IMG/VR virus record: IMGVR_UViG_3300030104_003125
Coordinates: 1-35,150 of that record
Origin: a virus
Length of the DNA: 35,150 nt
Reading direction: 5' to 3' (one strand)
How positions within the stretch are numbered: the stretch's first letter is position 1; each line of letters begins with the position of its first letter. Position numbers and translations under genes: made by a program. Shown in pieces: positions 8,182 through 16,398 of the stretch. The notes under the pieces are model-generated. The model worked only from the letters and a program-made list of their open reading frames with translations, did no database searches and was not told the origin of the DNA.

Positions 8182-8448
8182 ATGGAAACGACAATACCGA
8201 AAGAAACGAACGTCAATGATATGACACCCGAACAGCAAAGCCTGTGGGACTGCCTTAACATCTTACGTAACAATCTCTATGATTGGTTAGGAAGCGTAGA
8301 AGAATGCAAGGCGTACCATCACGAAAGATACGATGTTGGCCCACCGGGGACACACTATGACATCACAGCAGACTTGGAAGACCTTGAGTCATTTATCAAA
8401 ATCACACGAAAGCAAATGGAGAGATTCCACGAAGTAGTAAGGTGGTAA
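8182..8448 (+). CDS. Hypothetical protein (88 aa)
   Basis: An 88-residue acidic protein, three bases after the RFC stop and with AATGGAGGAATG just upstream, so it is likely co-translated. It appears mostly helical (WDCLNILRNNLYDWL and a C-terminal ITRKQMERFHEVVRW). No family was recognised. Its position between the clamp loader and the putative ssDNA-binding protein hints at a replication accessory role but does not establish one. Confidence 0.6.
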   Translation: METTIPKETNVNDMTPEQQSLWDCLNILRNNLYDWLGSVEECKAYHHERYDVGPPGTHYDITADLEDLESFIKITRKQMERFHEVVRW

Positions 8449-8480
8449 ACAAAAGGAGAAATCGAATAGGAGGAATAAAA

Positions 8481-9779
8481 ATGGAAAATGAAGGAAATGA
8501 ATGGGATAAACTTCCCACAGGTGTACAGGAAAGGCTGAGTGCCTATGCCGAAAGGCTAGGTATCAGCAAAGAGGAAGCCCTCAGTCAGTTGAAAGACTGG
8601 TTGAAGGTTGAGTTTGAGGTGGACGATGTTCACTCAGAAGACTCTTTCCTCGTGACGGAATGGACAGAGATGTTCGTTATCGAAACACGCAACCTCGGAG
8701 CATCTGGCGGAAGTCAGCGAGAGACAAGCACATACGTCGGTATGATGGTAGCCATCGAATCGAGTGCGAGAGACCAGAGAGAGAACGCGAGACAATCCGC
8801 TCTCAATCTGTTCAAGAGTAACCAAGACCGAGCAATCAGTGACCGAGTTATCGGTATTGTGACAGCAAAGGAAGGGAACTGGTGCGTCAACGGTGAGCCA
8901 ACAGGTGAGCGCGTAGACGGCAGTGAACTACCTTGGTTCGCATTTGAGCACGATGACCTCATCCTGTGCTTGTTGAACACCAACCAAGCCAGCGCAAACG
9001 TAGGAAGACCAATGGCACCGACCAGCATGGTGCGCAACATGTACTTCCTTGGCTCTGATGAGCGTTCAAGCGACATCAAAATGTGGCGTGTGGCTTTGAC
9101 CAACAACGCGATGAACACGGACTACCAGTACTACACACCGTGTAAGATTCAGGTGGTTCCACCTACCCAAGAGGGTAGAGACACACTGTACACGAACCGC
9201 AACTTCCACGAAACCGTGGAGTACACAGATTCGTTTGTACCTGACGAACTACGTGCTGAACTACGACCCGAGCGCCTCTTGTCTAACGACCAGATGCACA
9301 AGGAATACGTGGACCTCAGCGAACTTGTCGAAGCACACGGTGACCGCAAGATTCAGTTGCCCAATGGTAACACAATGAATCCAATTGTCATCACCAAGGG
9401 ATACGTGAGTCGATTGAACAAAGAGCCAATGGACTCCGAGTACGATTCGACAGGTCGCTCATTCCGCATGAGTGTCACCAGTCTAGCATTGCAGTCACGC
9501 AACGGTCGTGACAGCCCTCACTCAGAGGTTACTGTCTGGGTTCCGGGTGCATTGTATGACGACCAACATCCATTCGACTACGAGAAGAGTCCGGGTGAAT
9601 GGGTACCATACGCAGAGCGCACACAGGTTATCGTCATCGGTCGCCTCAAGTTGCGTCCTTACAACAACGACACCCTACCAAGTGTTACTGCACTGGGTGT
9701 GTTTGTACCACCACGCACGGCTCGCCCTGCGGCTACTGGTGGCAACACATCCCTCAATCAATTCGGAGGTGAACAGTGA
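8481..9779 (+). CDS. Candidate ssDNA-binding (RPA-like) protein (432 aa)
   Basis: A 432-residue protein starting at ATG 8481, which has a clear TAGGAGGAATAAAA leader; the frame is open to an ATG at 8442 but that lacks a comparable site and overlaps the previous gene. The N-terminus has a small helical domain (LPTGVQERLSAYAERLGISK) and the remainder is beta-rich, with strands such as TQVIVIGRLKLRP near the C-terminus that would suit OB folds. The tail after residue ~410 is Gly/Thr/Asn-rich and ends SLNQFGGEQ. A single-strand-binding role is inferred mainly from its place among RFC, RadA/Sak4, PCNA and PolB, all partners of an SSB, and because no other SSB is visible. No diagnostic motif seen. 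Confidence 0.4.
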   Translation: MENEGNEWDKLPTGVQERLSAYAERLGISKEEALSQLKDWLKVEFEVDDVHSEDSFLVTEWTEMFVIETRNLGASGGSQRETSTYVGMMVAIESSARDQRENARQSALNLFKSNQDRAISDRVIGIVTAKEGNWCVNGEPTGERVDGSELPWFAFEHDDLILCLLNTNQASANVGRPMAPTSMVRNMYFLGSDERSSDIKMWRVALTNNAMNTDYQYYTPCKIQVVPPTQEGRDTLYTNRNFHETVEYTDSFVPDELRAELRPERLLSNDQMHKEYVDLSELVEAHGDRKIQLPNGNTMNPIVITKGYVSRLNKEPMDSEYDSTGRSFRMSVTSLALQSRNGRDSPHSEVTVWVPGALYDDQHPFDYEKSPGEWVPYAERTQVIVIGRLKLRPYNNDTLPSVTALGVFVPPRTARPAATGGNTSLNQFGGEQ

Positions 9780-10063
9780 TGCATCCGTTTGAACAGGGAA
9801 TCTTTGACAGACTCATGACAGGTGAGCCGTGGACGTTTGATGTCCGTGGAACAGACAAGGTGATTCATATTGAAGCACACTTGGATGACGACGGAGAGAA
9901 TATCCAATTCGTCGAGTGGGGTGTCGGAACTATGACACAAGCCTTCGCCTTTGCAAACACACCCAAGAACGAGGATTGGCCTCATCAACTGATGTTGGCT
10001 ATTAGCGAAGAGGTCGAAGAAGTGAACTACGACCCTGCACTATATGAGGAGGCGAGCGAATGA
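9779..10063 (+). CDS. Acidic hypothetical protein (94 aa)
   Basis: A 94-residue acidic protein starting at ATG 9779, directly on the previous stop (GTGATG) and preceded by CGGAGGTGAACAG. Its end overlaps the RadA/Sak4-like gene by 4 nt. Features: an N-terminal segment FEQGIFDRLMTGEPWTFDV, a beta-type middle and an acidic tail. No family was recognised. The tight coupling on both sides suggests it is made in proportion to the recombinase and SSB candidate. Confidence 0.6.
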   Translation: MHPFEQGIFDRLMTGEPWTFDVRGTDKVIHIEAHLDDDGENIQFVEWGVGTMTQAFAFANTPKNEDWPHQLMLAISEEVEEVNYDPALYEEASE

Positions 10064-11046
10064 GTGGATGGGGAGCATTAGCGCAGACCAGCGAAGCGGA
10101 GAAGGAAGTAGTTCCTGAAGACGCACCCATCGCAGCACAGGCACCTGTCACCTCTGGTGAATTTGTCAGCAGTTTTCCTGACATCATCAAAGAGATGGAA
10201 GGACTCGGTGAACCATCTAAGGTATCGAGTGTCTTCTGTGGTATGGTAGGGCACGAGGGTGTGGGTAAGTCTGGTCTAGTACTGGACGCCCACGCCCACC
10301 GATTCAAGGACGGAGAGATGCTTTGGGCACTCGATTTCGACAACGGTGCAATGGCTTGCAAGCAGGCGCACTATCGGGACGATGCACGCTTCCGTACCTT
10401 CTCACCATGGGTGATGCAGATGGAAGACCGCACAGCCTACGATTACATTGCAACCTATCAGCGTGTCATGGACATCGGTAAGGCTGCTGTTGAGTATGCG
10501 AGTAAGCAGTACGAAGAAGGCTTTGAAGGCCCTCTGCTCAAGACATTCCTTGTCACGGCGGTTGACCAGTTCGACGGCATGTGCATGGACATCATGAAAA
10601 TCTACGACTTGGATATGAATGCGAAGGATGCTATCGAAGCATCTCAATCCAAACTCAATCAAGAGATTGGTTGGAACTGGGGCATTCGTTCCACACGATT
10701 CCGACAACTGACTGCAATCTGCCGTCAACTCAACAGCCTCGGCGTCGATGTCTTTTGGGAGACACACCTCAAGGAAGACCGAGAGGGTAAGGTTGGATTC
10801 GATGGTTGGAAGTTCGCATGGGAGAAGAGTGCGACCAACGACCTGTTCCAAATCCTATGGTGTAAGACACAGGTGATGCGCAACTCTGATGGTTCAACCA
10901 CAGGGGAAGTGCGACACTATGTTGATTTCTTCAAGCAGAAAACCAACTCCAACCTCAAAGGTCAGGAGCGAGTGTACTTTGTGACGAAGAAGGGCGAGGA
11001 GGCCACATGGTACGGACTCGCTGAGATGAGGGACAACATGCTATGA
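10060..11046 (+). CDS. RadA/Sak4-like RecA-fold ATPase
   Basis: A 328-residue P-loop ATPase. Walker A is GHEGVGKS at about residues 64-71; a hydrophobic strand ending in D (FLVTAVDQFD) is near 160-170 and fits Walker B, followed by DVFWETHLKED, similar to the sensor strand of RecA-like proteins. The size and lack of a RadA N-terminal HhH domain fit phage Sak4-type proteins, RecA-core ATPases that promote strand annealing with an SSB, or the AAA_24 phage nucleotide-binding family. The first ~50 residues are low-complexity and acidic. It lies downstream of the candidate SSB gene, which matches the Sak4/SSB pairing known in phages. The ATPase call is strong; the exact recombination role is inferred. 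Confidence 0.7.
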   Translation: MSGWGALAQTSEAEKEVVPEDAPIAAQAPVTSGEFVSSFPDIIKEMEGLGEPSKVSSVFCGMVGHEGVGKSGLVLDAHAHRFKDGEMLWALDFDNGAMACKQAHYRDDARFRTFSPWVMQMEDRTAYDYIATYQRVMDIGKAAVEYASKQYEEGFEGPLLKTFLVTAVDQFDGMCMDIMKIYDLDMNAKDAIEASQSKLNQEIGWNWGIRSTRFRQLTAICRQLNSLGVDVFWETHLKEDREGKVGFDGWKFAWEKSATNDLFQILWCKTQVMRNSDGSTTGEVRHYVDFFKQKTNSNLKGQERVYFVTKKGEEATWYGLAEMRDNML

Positions 11047-11241
11047 TTACATCTGCGTCGGCACGGCAGGGTGGACCATCGCAATATATCCACAGTTAGC
11101 CGACGCTTGGGGGTTTGTGCAGTAATAAGAGGATACCAACTGGTCTTGATTCATGCAGGAGTGCAACGGCACTGGGCGCGGCTTTCGACATGGCTATCAC
11201 CGTCCACCTCTTCCCCCCAACCCTTTACAGGATATGATACT
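11047..11241 (+). other. 195-bp gap with strong inverted repeats, possible structured RNA or leader
   Basis: The largest gap in a window where most genes overlap. GCGTCGGC (11055-11062) pairs with GCCGACGC (11099-11106), and within that loop GTGGA (11071-11075) pairs with TCCAC (11089-11093). A second hairpin is AGTGC-AACG-GCACT (11160-11173). TTGGGGG (11107-11113) can pair with CCCCCAA (11214-11220). A weak TATA-like AATATAT is at 11083-11089. The frame of PCNA is open through part of this gap (from 11071), but that 57-residue extension does not look like PCNA. Confidence 0.5.
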
Positions 11242-12003
11242 ATGACAGAATTTACAATCTCACACAGTGGCCTCAAGGACTTCTTGAGCAGTTTCGGTAA
11301 GGACCTAGCAGACTTGGTCATCGAAGCCAAGAGCGATGGCATCCACGCCTCAGTTGGTAAGGACACACACTTCATCCGCAGAAAGGTTGAGTGTGATGTC
11401 AGCCAACCGGGCAAGGTGAACATCAGTGACTTGGCCAAGGTCAAAGCGTTCATGGGCACCATGAAGAGTGGCGACCTCAAGATTACTCAATCAGGCAAGG
11501 CGAGCACCCTGCATATCGTAGGTCCATCGTCGAGCCTACAGTTACCGACATCATCTTACATTCAATCACAGGACAAGGTTGGATTGATGAGTAGACTCAT
11601 CCGTGAGGCTGAGGAAAGCATGTGGCAGAAGTGGGCAGGGTTCCCACTCAAGTACCATGCGAAAGTTACAGCCGACTCGCTGAAACCTGCAAGTAAGTTC
11701 AGCAAGGTCGTGGGTAGTAAGTTCTCATGCAAGACTGAGTTCGACCCCCAAGGTGCAGAGTTGGTGATTCGTGGAGGTTCATCGAGCAAGGGCAAGATGT
11801 TTGTGCGAGCCCCACTCGTTGACATCGATTCGCCTGACATTTCTGCACGCTCAGCATTCGACTATTGGTTACCTGAACTATTGGAGAATCTCCCCAGTGG
11901 AGAACTCGACATTCACACAAGTGACGAGTGCGTGATAGTGCTCAAGCAAGTAAGTACTGACTTCCTAATGGTGGTCATCGACCAAGAGTATGAGGAGGAT
12001 TGA
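11242..12003 (+). CDS. pcn: PCNA DNA polymerase sliding clamp
   Basis: Ring-shaped trimeric processivity clamp for PolB and other PIP-box proteins. The 253-residue product starts MTEFTISHSGLKDFLSSF, and its length matches archaeal PCNA (about 245-250). Typical features are the first-domain pattern (DLVIEAKSDGIHA) with KVNISDLAKVKAFM, and the C-terminal strand-rich end (GELDIHTSDECVIVLKQ) before an acidic tail EYEED. The interdomain connector is not obvious by eye. ATG 11242 was chosen over an upstream ATG at 11071 because the extra residues lack homology-like character and come from the structured gap. It is followed within 3 nt by the PolB gene, so clamp and polymerase are probably co-expressed. 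Confidence 0.85.
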   Translation: MTEFTISHSGLKDFLSSFGKDLADLVIEAKSDGIHASVGKDTHFIRRKVECDVSQPGKVNISDLAKVKAFMGTMKSGDLKITQSGKASTLHIVGPSSSLQLPTSSYIQSQDKVGLMSRLIREAEESMWQKWAGFPLKYHAKVTADSLKPASKFSKVVGSKFSCKTEFDPQGAELVIRGGSSSKGKMFVRAPLVDIDSPDISARSAFDYWLPELLENLPSGELDIHTSDECVIVLKQVSTDFLMVVIDQEYEED

Positions 12004-12005
12004 AC

Positions 12006-14393
12006 ATGATTATCGATGTCTTCAGACCAGACCCAGAAGGTCCCGACCACATCTACAAACGGTGGCGTGACGCTGATGGAAACCTCATCGAAGAGGTGGT
12101 CGAAGACTTCCAACCTTACTTCTGGATTAAGGCCAGCACCCCTCAGAGAATTATAGACCGTGCGCTTGCGCGGTATCCGGGCTCGTCTATCGACTGGTAT
12201 GACCGTGCTCAGGCGTTGCGGACAAATGAGGAGTTGGTCAAGGTGTATTCCTATAGAACGACGGACATCAGGGAGATGACCAAGGAATTCGGCCAAACAT
12301 GGGAGGGTGACCTCAGTTTGACAGACAGATACCTCATCGATTCTATAGAAGAGATGCCTGAGTGGAAGCCCCGAGTTTGGCACTTTGACCTTGAGTGGGA
12401 CCCAAAGAAGGATTTCACGACCGTCATGGCAGTCACAGATAGTTACAACGAAAGGAATGTAGTTTTCTGTTGGTCGGAATGGGGTAATTATGAAGCCAGA
12501 CATTTGGGAGAAGTAGACCAGAATGGTTTGGTTTCTATAGAAAATGTCGAAGTCGATAACACCGATGAAGATGGGATTCGTCACCACTTCACATACGAGC
12601 GACATTTGTACATGGATGAGGAATCTATGTACCAAGCATTCTTTGAATATCTGGAAGAATGCAACCCTGACATCTTCGTTGCACATGCGATAATGTGGGC
12701 CGACCTTCCCCACATTGTCAGGCGTTTCCCTGAGTTTAGGAGACTAAGTCCACTCGGAAGAGTGCTCAGACCACCTCAAGGGAACCGAGGATATGACTAC
12801 ACAGCACAACCGATTTGCGGTCGGCTTTGCTTCGACACAGCGGCCCCTCTGAGAAGTGGAACTGGCTTTGAGCGGGTATGGAAAGACAGTGGCCAACCCC
12901 AACTCAAGAACCTCAAATTGAACACCATCGCTGAGACTCTTGGCTATGGTGGGAAGTTTGAGATGGACGTATTCACAGGGTGGTATGACCGCTTCGATGA
13001 TTACGTCGCATACTGTATGCAGGACGTACTCCTTCTCAAGAAAATAGATGAGGAAAATCACGTTCTGAACTTCTACTTATCACTCCAACGAATCACAGGC
13101 GTTTCGTTCACATCTTGTCACAACGTGACTCGGTTTGCGCGGGGCCTCCTGTCGAGGCGCACACATTGGAAAGCACCGACTCGCTCTCAGCAAGAGAAGC
13201 AAGAGTACGAAGGTGCATTCATCCCACCACCTACGCCCGGACGATACGAAGGTGTAGCGTGTGTGGATTACAAGGGTCTGTACCCGAGCATCATCCTCAG
13301 TCACAACCTCTCATGGGAAACACGCGTGCCCAAGAGTCGAGCCAACGACGATGATGTACATGAGTTACCTGATGGCACTTGTTGGCAACAGGGTGAACCG
13401 GGCCTGCTTCCACGTATTGTGACTGAGATGTTTGACCTCCGTGATATGTACAAGAAGAAGATGAAAGAGTCCACGACAGAAACTGAGAGAAAGGGATGGA
13501 ACACCATGCAACTTGCAGTGAAGCGTGTCATGGCCTCTTTCTACGGGATGACTGCATCTGCACATTGGGGTTGGTCAGACTTTGACATCGCCAGTGCAAT
13601 CACAGCCTGCGGTCGTCGCGCTATCAAATTCCTCATGGAAGAGTCACAGGCACAGGGCTACGAGGCTCTGTACGGACACACGGATTCTGCCTTTGTCAAG
13701 GTGCCATTCGACGAAGCACCTGCGCTTGCCAAGCATCTGACCGAAGAGATTCAGCGGCGCTACCAAGAGCACGCACTCATCGTAGAGTTTGAGGCATATA
13801 TGCCCTACTGGTTGGTTGCAGGAAAGAACCTATACTATGGCATCTGCTCATGGCCACCTGAAGATGAGGGCAAGGTCAAATCTGCTCGGTTTGGTAAAAT
13901 CAGCACGCTCGCCCCCATCTCCAAGAACTTGGAGAACGACGTACTGTCAGCCGTTTGCACAGGTGCAGATGAGGATGAAGTCATTGATATGGTGCGCCCA
14001 CTCTCTAAGCGAATCGCTAGAGGCGATGTCGATATATCAGAGGTGGCAGGCACCACACGTATCCAGAAGAAACTCAATCAGTATGCTCCGAGCATAGGTG
14101 TGCCGGGCGTCAAGGGCGCACGTTACTACAACGAGCACATTGCAAAGGGTAAGTCTGAGCGCATGGGTGAGGGGGACAGTGTGAACTGGGTGTATGTCAG
14201 CGGCGTACCGGATGGCTTGCCCAAGGCAGACATCGTGGCGTACCGTGAGGAGGTAGACTTGGCTGGTTACACACTTGACTATGACACGATGGTGGACAAG
14301 TTGGTCAAGTCCAAGGTCAAGAGTATATTCAATGCACTGAATTGGAATCTAGATTTCGCAGCAGGTGCAGCACGACCGAAGAGGTATGGGTGA
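12006..14393 (+). CDS. polB: Family B DNA polymerase
   Basis: Replicative DNA polymerase with proofreading domain, 795 aa, normal for archaeal PolB and without an intein. Exo I is FDLEWD near residue 127, Exo II is degenerate (AHAIMWADLP, retaining Asp), and Exo III is YCMQD near 336-340. Motif A is DYKGLYPSII near 420, motif B is KRVMASFYG near 505, and motif C is YGHTDS at 556-561. Two positions differ from the common consensus: Ala in place of Asn in KxxxNSxYG, and His in place of the first Asp in YGDTDS; the second, metal-binding Asp (560) is kept. ATG 12006 has GAGGAGGATT upstream; a TTG at 12000 is the alternative. Acts with PCNA and RFC encoded just upstream. Confidence 0.95.
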   Translation: MIIDVFRPDPEGPDHIYKRWRDADGNLIEEVVEDFQPYFWIKASTPQRIIDRALARYPGSSIDWYDRAQALRTNEELVKVYSYRTTDIREMTKEFGQTWEGDLSLTDRYLIDSIEEMPEWKPRVWHFDLEWDPKKDFTTVMAVTDSYNERNVVFCWSEWGNYEARHLGEVDQNGLVSIENVEVDNTDEDGIRHHFTYERHLYMDEESMYQAFFEYLEECNPDIFVAHAIMWADLPHIVRRFPEFRRLSPLGRVLRPPQGNRGYDYTAQPICGRLCFDTAAPLRSGTGFERVWKDSGQPQLKNLKLNTIAETLGYGGKFEMDVFTGWYDRFDDYVAYCMQDVLLLKKIDEENHVLNFYLSLQRITGVSFTSCHNVTRFARGLLSRRTHWKAPTRSQQEKQEYEGAFIPPPTPGRYEGVACVDYKGLYPSIILSHNLSWETRVPKSRANDDDVHELPDGTCWQQGEPGLLPRIVTEMFDLRDMYKKKMKESTTETERKGWNTMQLAVKRVMASFYGMTASAHWGWSDFDIASAITACGRRAIKFLMEESQAQGYEALYGHTDSAFVKVPFDEAPALAKHLTEEIQRRYQEHALIVEFEAYMPYWLVAGKNLYYGICSWPPEDEGKVKSARFGKISTLAPISKNLENDVLSAVCTGADEDEVIDMVRPLSKRIARGDVDISEVAGTTRIQKKLNQYAPSIGVPGVKGARYYNEHIAKGKSERMGEGDSVNWVYVSGVPDGLPKADIVAYREEVDLAGYTLDYDTMVDKLVKSKVKSIFNALNWNLDFAAGAARPKRYG

Positions 14394-14397
14394 TAAT

Positions 14398-14586
14398 ATG
14401 AGTAGAGTAGAAGATGAAGTATGTAAGAAGATAAAACAACGCTCAGACGTTGGTAAACAGAAGTATGGCGTCACAATGGAGACAGCCCCACTCACACGAT
14501 TGGAGTGGCTTATCCACGCGCAAGAGGAAGCGATGGACCTAGCAGTCTATCTACAGAAACTAATTGAGATGGAGGGGAATGAATGA
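14398..14586 (+). CDS. MazG-like/phage nucleotide pyrophosphohydrolase-type small protein (62 aa)
   Basis: A 62-residue protein. The pattern GKQKYGVTME, followed by EWLIHAQEEAMDLAVYLQKL, is like a widespread class of short phage proteins related to all-alpha MazG-type NTP pyrophosphohydrolases; the EExxD element (E43, E44, D47) would bind Mg2+. Full-length enzymes have two such EExxD helices, so this one may be a minimal form or need to oligomerise. The start at 14398 lies four bases after the PolB stop; an in-frame ATG at 14365 within polB is unlikely. The end overlaps the next gene (ATGA). Possible role: control of nucleotide pools during replication. Confidence 0.6.
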   Translation: MSRVEDEVCKKIKQRSDVGKQKYGVTMETAPLTRLEWLIHAQEEAMDLAVYLQKLIEMEGNE

Positions 14587-14816
14587 AGTGGTTTGACAGA
14601 TTCAGAAAGAAGCCAGAAATATCTGAGCGCAAGCAATACTGCCAATGCGGTGGCATCAAGACTCGACAGACAACATTGGATGAATTCGACCCGAACATCT
14701 TTGTACCGGAGACTCAGAGCAAACTCACCGACTTCGACCCAGACATGATACCAGTCAACACGACTGAGCGTGTGGGCATGAAGAGTGACAAGCGAAAATA
14801 CAGGGGGAACATCTGA
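14583..14816 (+). CDS. Miniprotein with two tandem PIP-box-like motifs (77 aa)
   Basis: A 77-residue protein of unknown family. Two copies of a PCNA-interacting-peptide-like motif lie exactly 16 residues apart: QTTLDEFD (29-36) and QSKLTDFD (45-52), each followed by a similar DP(N/D)(I/M)(F/I) tail. The PIP pattern is Q-x-x-hydrophobic-x-x-aromatic-aromatic; here the seventh residue is Phe but the eighth is Asp, so the match is imperfect. The N-terminus is basic (FDRFRKK) with a CQC pair. It lies one gene after PolB and two after PCNA. I infer it may bind the viral or host clamp, as inhibitor, tether or competitor; this is not shown. Confidence 0.6.
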   Translation: MKWFDRFRKKPEISERKQYCQCGGIKTRQTTLDEFDPNIFVPETQSKLTDFDPDMIPVNTTERVGMKSDKRKYRGNI

Positions 14817-15118
14817 TGGGTTTTCAAAGAAAGGAATGTACTTTGTGCGGATTCATGTTTGAACCGAAGGCTCAAAATGCTCTATACTGTGATGACCCAT
14901 TCGACAACGAAGGGATTGACCCCACTACTTGCAAAGAATTGATGACCCAAAGAAAACATTACAATATCAAATATTATGGTACTGAAGGATTGAAGCGCAT
15001 TGGTCTAAAATCAAGTGATGTGATACCACCAACATTCCGTTGTTCATTCTGTGATGGTCTGAACCTGAAAGAATCAGACCAAGGGTGGTTTAAGTGCATA
15101 GATGGGTGTGGTGAATGA
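14816..15118 (+). CDS. Zinc-finger protein (100 aa)
   Basis: A 100-residue protein with an N-terminal CTLCG knuckle, an internal YCDDPF and TTC, and a C-terminal CSFCDGLNLKES followed by WFKCIDGCGE. The C-terminal CxxC...CxxxC arrangement reads as a zinc ribbon, and the N-terminal Cys residues as a second site, similar to small HNH-associated or recruitment zinc fingers, though no HNH catalytic motif is present. Start and stop overlap both neighbours. No specific function can be assigned. Confidence 0.6.
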   Translation: MGFQRKECTLCGFMFEPKAQNALYCDDPFDNEGIDPTTCKELMTQRKHYNIKYYGTEGLKRIGLKSSDVIPPTFRCSFCDGLNLKESDQGWFKCIDGCGE

Positions 15119-16116
15119 TGGCTAGGGACTTCAAGCAATACGCCAAATCCACATACCAGTGGGAACCGGGTCACGAGAAGTACCTACGCATCACCAAGTC
15201 AAGTTTGACCAGTGATTTTGATTATTGCCCGAAGTCATACGAATACAAGCGAATACACAAGTTACCGGAGTCCGGCTCTGATGCAATGACAAAGGGTACG
15301 AATGTCCACGATGCAATCGAAGACTTCTATGTCAACGTCGTTCCGTATGTCCAAAAGGCGTATGACTTGCTACAAGCCAACAAAAGGGATGAGGCCATGG
15401 AACTCTTTCAGAAGGCCCTCCCTGTACCTGAAGAGCCCTATGTGCTGGGCGAACAGGCATCGATTGATTCACGGTTGGATATGGACCTCGACCGACTACT
15501 TGGGGATGGAGTCACACGATTCCTACCCATCATCAATGAATTGGAATTACACGGATTCACTGATGAAACCATTGAGTTCAATGGTGAGACTGTCACCATC
15601 CCTGTGCACTATGCAGGTATGATTGACCGAGGATTCCGCACACCCGAAGGGTCAGTGGCCCTCATGGAGTTGAAGACAGGTAAATGGGTCAAGACCCTTA
15701 AGGGCGCTGATTGGGTCGATTCAGACTTCAAGGTCAAATCGATGCGCACTGAGATGATGTTCTACAAGAAACTGCTTGAACTGTGCGACCATGAATATCA
15801 AGATGTGACGCATTGGGGCTGGGTCTATCCATCAGGTGACCAAGTCGAAGTCCCTGCGATGAACAAGTATGGCTATGAGCAGAAGTCTGTCAATCGCATT
15901 TGGTACGAACCATGCACAGGTCGTCGTCATAACGACTATGCCAAGAAGATTCGACGCATGGTTGATGCCCTGTTCACGGCTTACTTGACAGATAACTTTG
16001 AAACCAGCGCAAGTCAAGGGAAGTGTTCATACTGTTCATTCAAGGGCATCTGCCCTGCGTGGGAAGGCAGCGATGACCCTGAAGAATATCGTAAGGCATG
16101 GGAGGCAGAAGCATGA
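15115..16116 (+). CDS. Cas4/RecB-like PD-(D/E)XK nuclease with Fe-S cysteines
   Basis: A 333-residue nuclease of the Cas4/AddB-like type. Residues visible: Cys38 in FDYCPKSYEYKR, His65 in GTNVHDAIEDF, Asp171 in GMIDRGF, and the catalytic ELKTGK at 185-190. The C-terminal cysteines C304, C307 and C313 (CSYCSFKGIC) together with Cys38 would hold a 4Fe-4S cluster. Family members resect or trim DNA ends. It is larger than CRISPR Cas4 (about 200 aa) because of an insert between residues 70 and 165. No CRISPR repeats or other cas genes are nearby, so a viral recombination or replication role is more likely. It overlaps neighbouring genes by 4 nt at both ends. Confidence 0.85.
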   Translation: MMARDFKQYAKSTYQWEPGHEKYLRITKSSLTSDFDYCPKSYEYKRIHKLPESGSDAMTKGTNVHDAIEDFYVNVVPYVQKAYDLLQANKRDEAMELFQKALPVPEEPYVLGEQASIDSRLDMDLDRLLGDGVTRFLPIINELELHGFTDETIEFNGETVTIPVHYAGMIDRGFRTPEGSVALMELKTGKWVKTLKGADWVDSDFKVKSMRTEMMFYKKLLELCDHEYQDVTHWGWVYPSGDQVEVPAMNKYGYEQKSVNRIWYEPCTGRRHNDYAKKIRRMVDALFTAYLTDNFETSASQGKCSYCSFKGICPAWEGSDDPEEYRKAWEAEA

Positions 16117-16391
16117 CGCCGAGAAAAGAACTGACACCGCGCATGGTGTCCATGATATGCGATACTTTGCTGAAACACATTGTGGGCCGTCCCGTTATCG
16201 TATCCTTTGACCATCTTGGGCAGAGCAAGGATTACTCTGTAGCCATACAGAAGAGCCTGTACGAATATGCCCCTGACATGGAATCAGGCGAAGAAGGCCC
16301 CATGTACATCACACTGAACCGCCGCCTTTTCCAAGACACAGAGGAATTGCTGAGAGTTCTGAATGAAATTGTTGAGAAATACCGAATTTGA
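16113..16391 (+). CDS. Hypothetical protein (92 aa)
   Basis: A 92-residue protein starting at ATG 16113, which overlaps the nuclease stop (ATGA) and has GGGAGGCAGAAGC upstream; an earlier ATG at 16098 is possible. It seems to be mixed alpha/beta, with an N-terminal helix (MVSMICDTLLKHIVGRPVIV) and a C-terminal helix (TEELLRVLNEIVEKYRI). No conserved catalytic motif or metal site was recognised. It is placed between the Cas4-like nuclease and the primase. Confidence 0.6.
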   Translation: MTPRKELTPRMVSMICDTLLKHIVGRPVIVSFDHLGQSKDYSVAIQKSLYEYAPDMESGEEGPMYITLNRRLFQDTEELLRVLNEIVEKYRI

Positions 16392-16398
16392 GGTGATT

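Noticed and set aside
11071-11241. 57-residue N-terminal extension of PCNA
   Set aside because: The extension has no PCNA-like character and overlaps strong inverted repeats. The product from ATG 11242 has the normal PCNA length.
11913-12713. 266-aa leftward open frame opposite PolB
   Set aside because: It lies wholly antisense to well-defined PCNA/PolB coding sequence, has no ribosome binding site of note and no recognisable motif; it is a shadow frame.
15115-16116. CRISPR-associated Cas4 as part of a CRISPR system
   Set aside because: No repeat-spacer array or other cas gene is present. Cas4-like nucleases are common in archaeal viruses.
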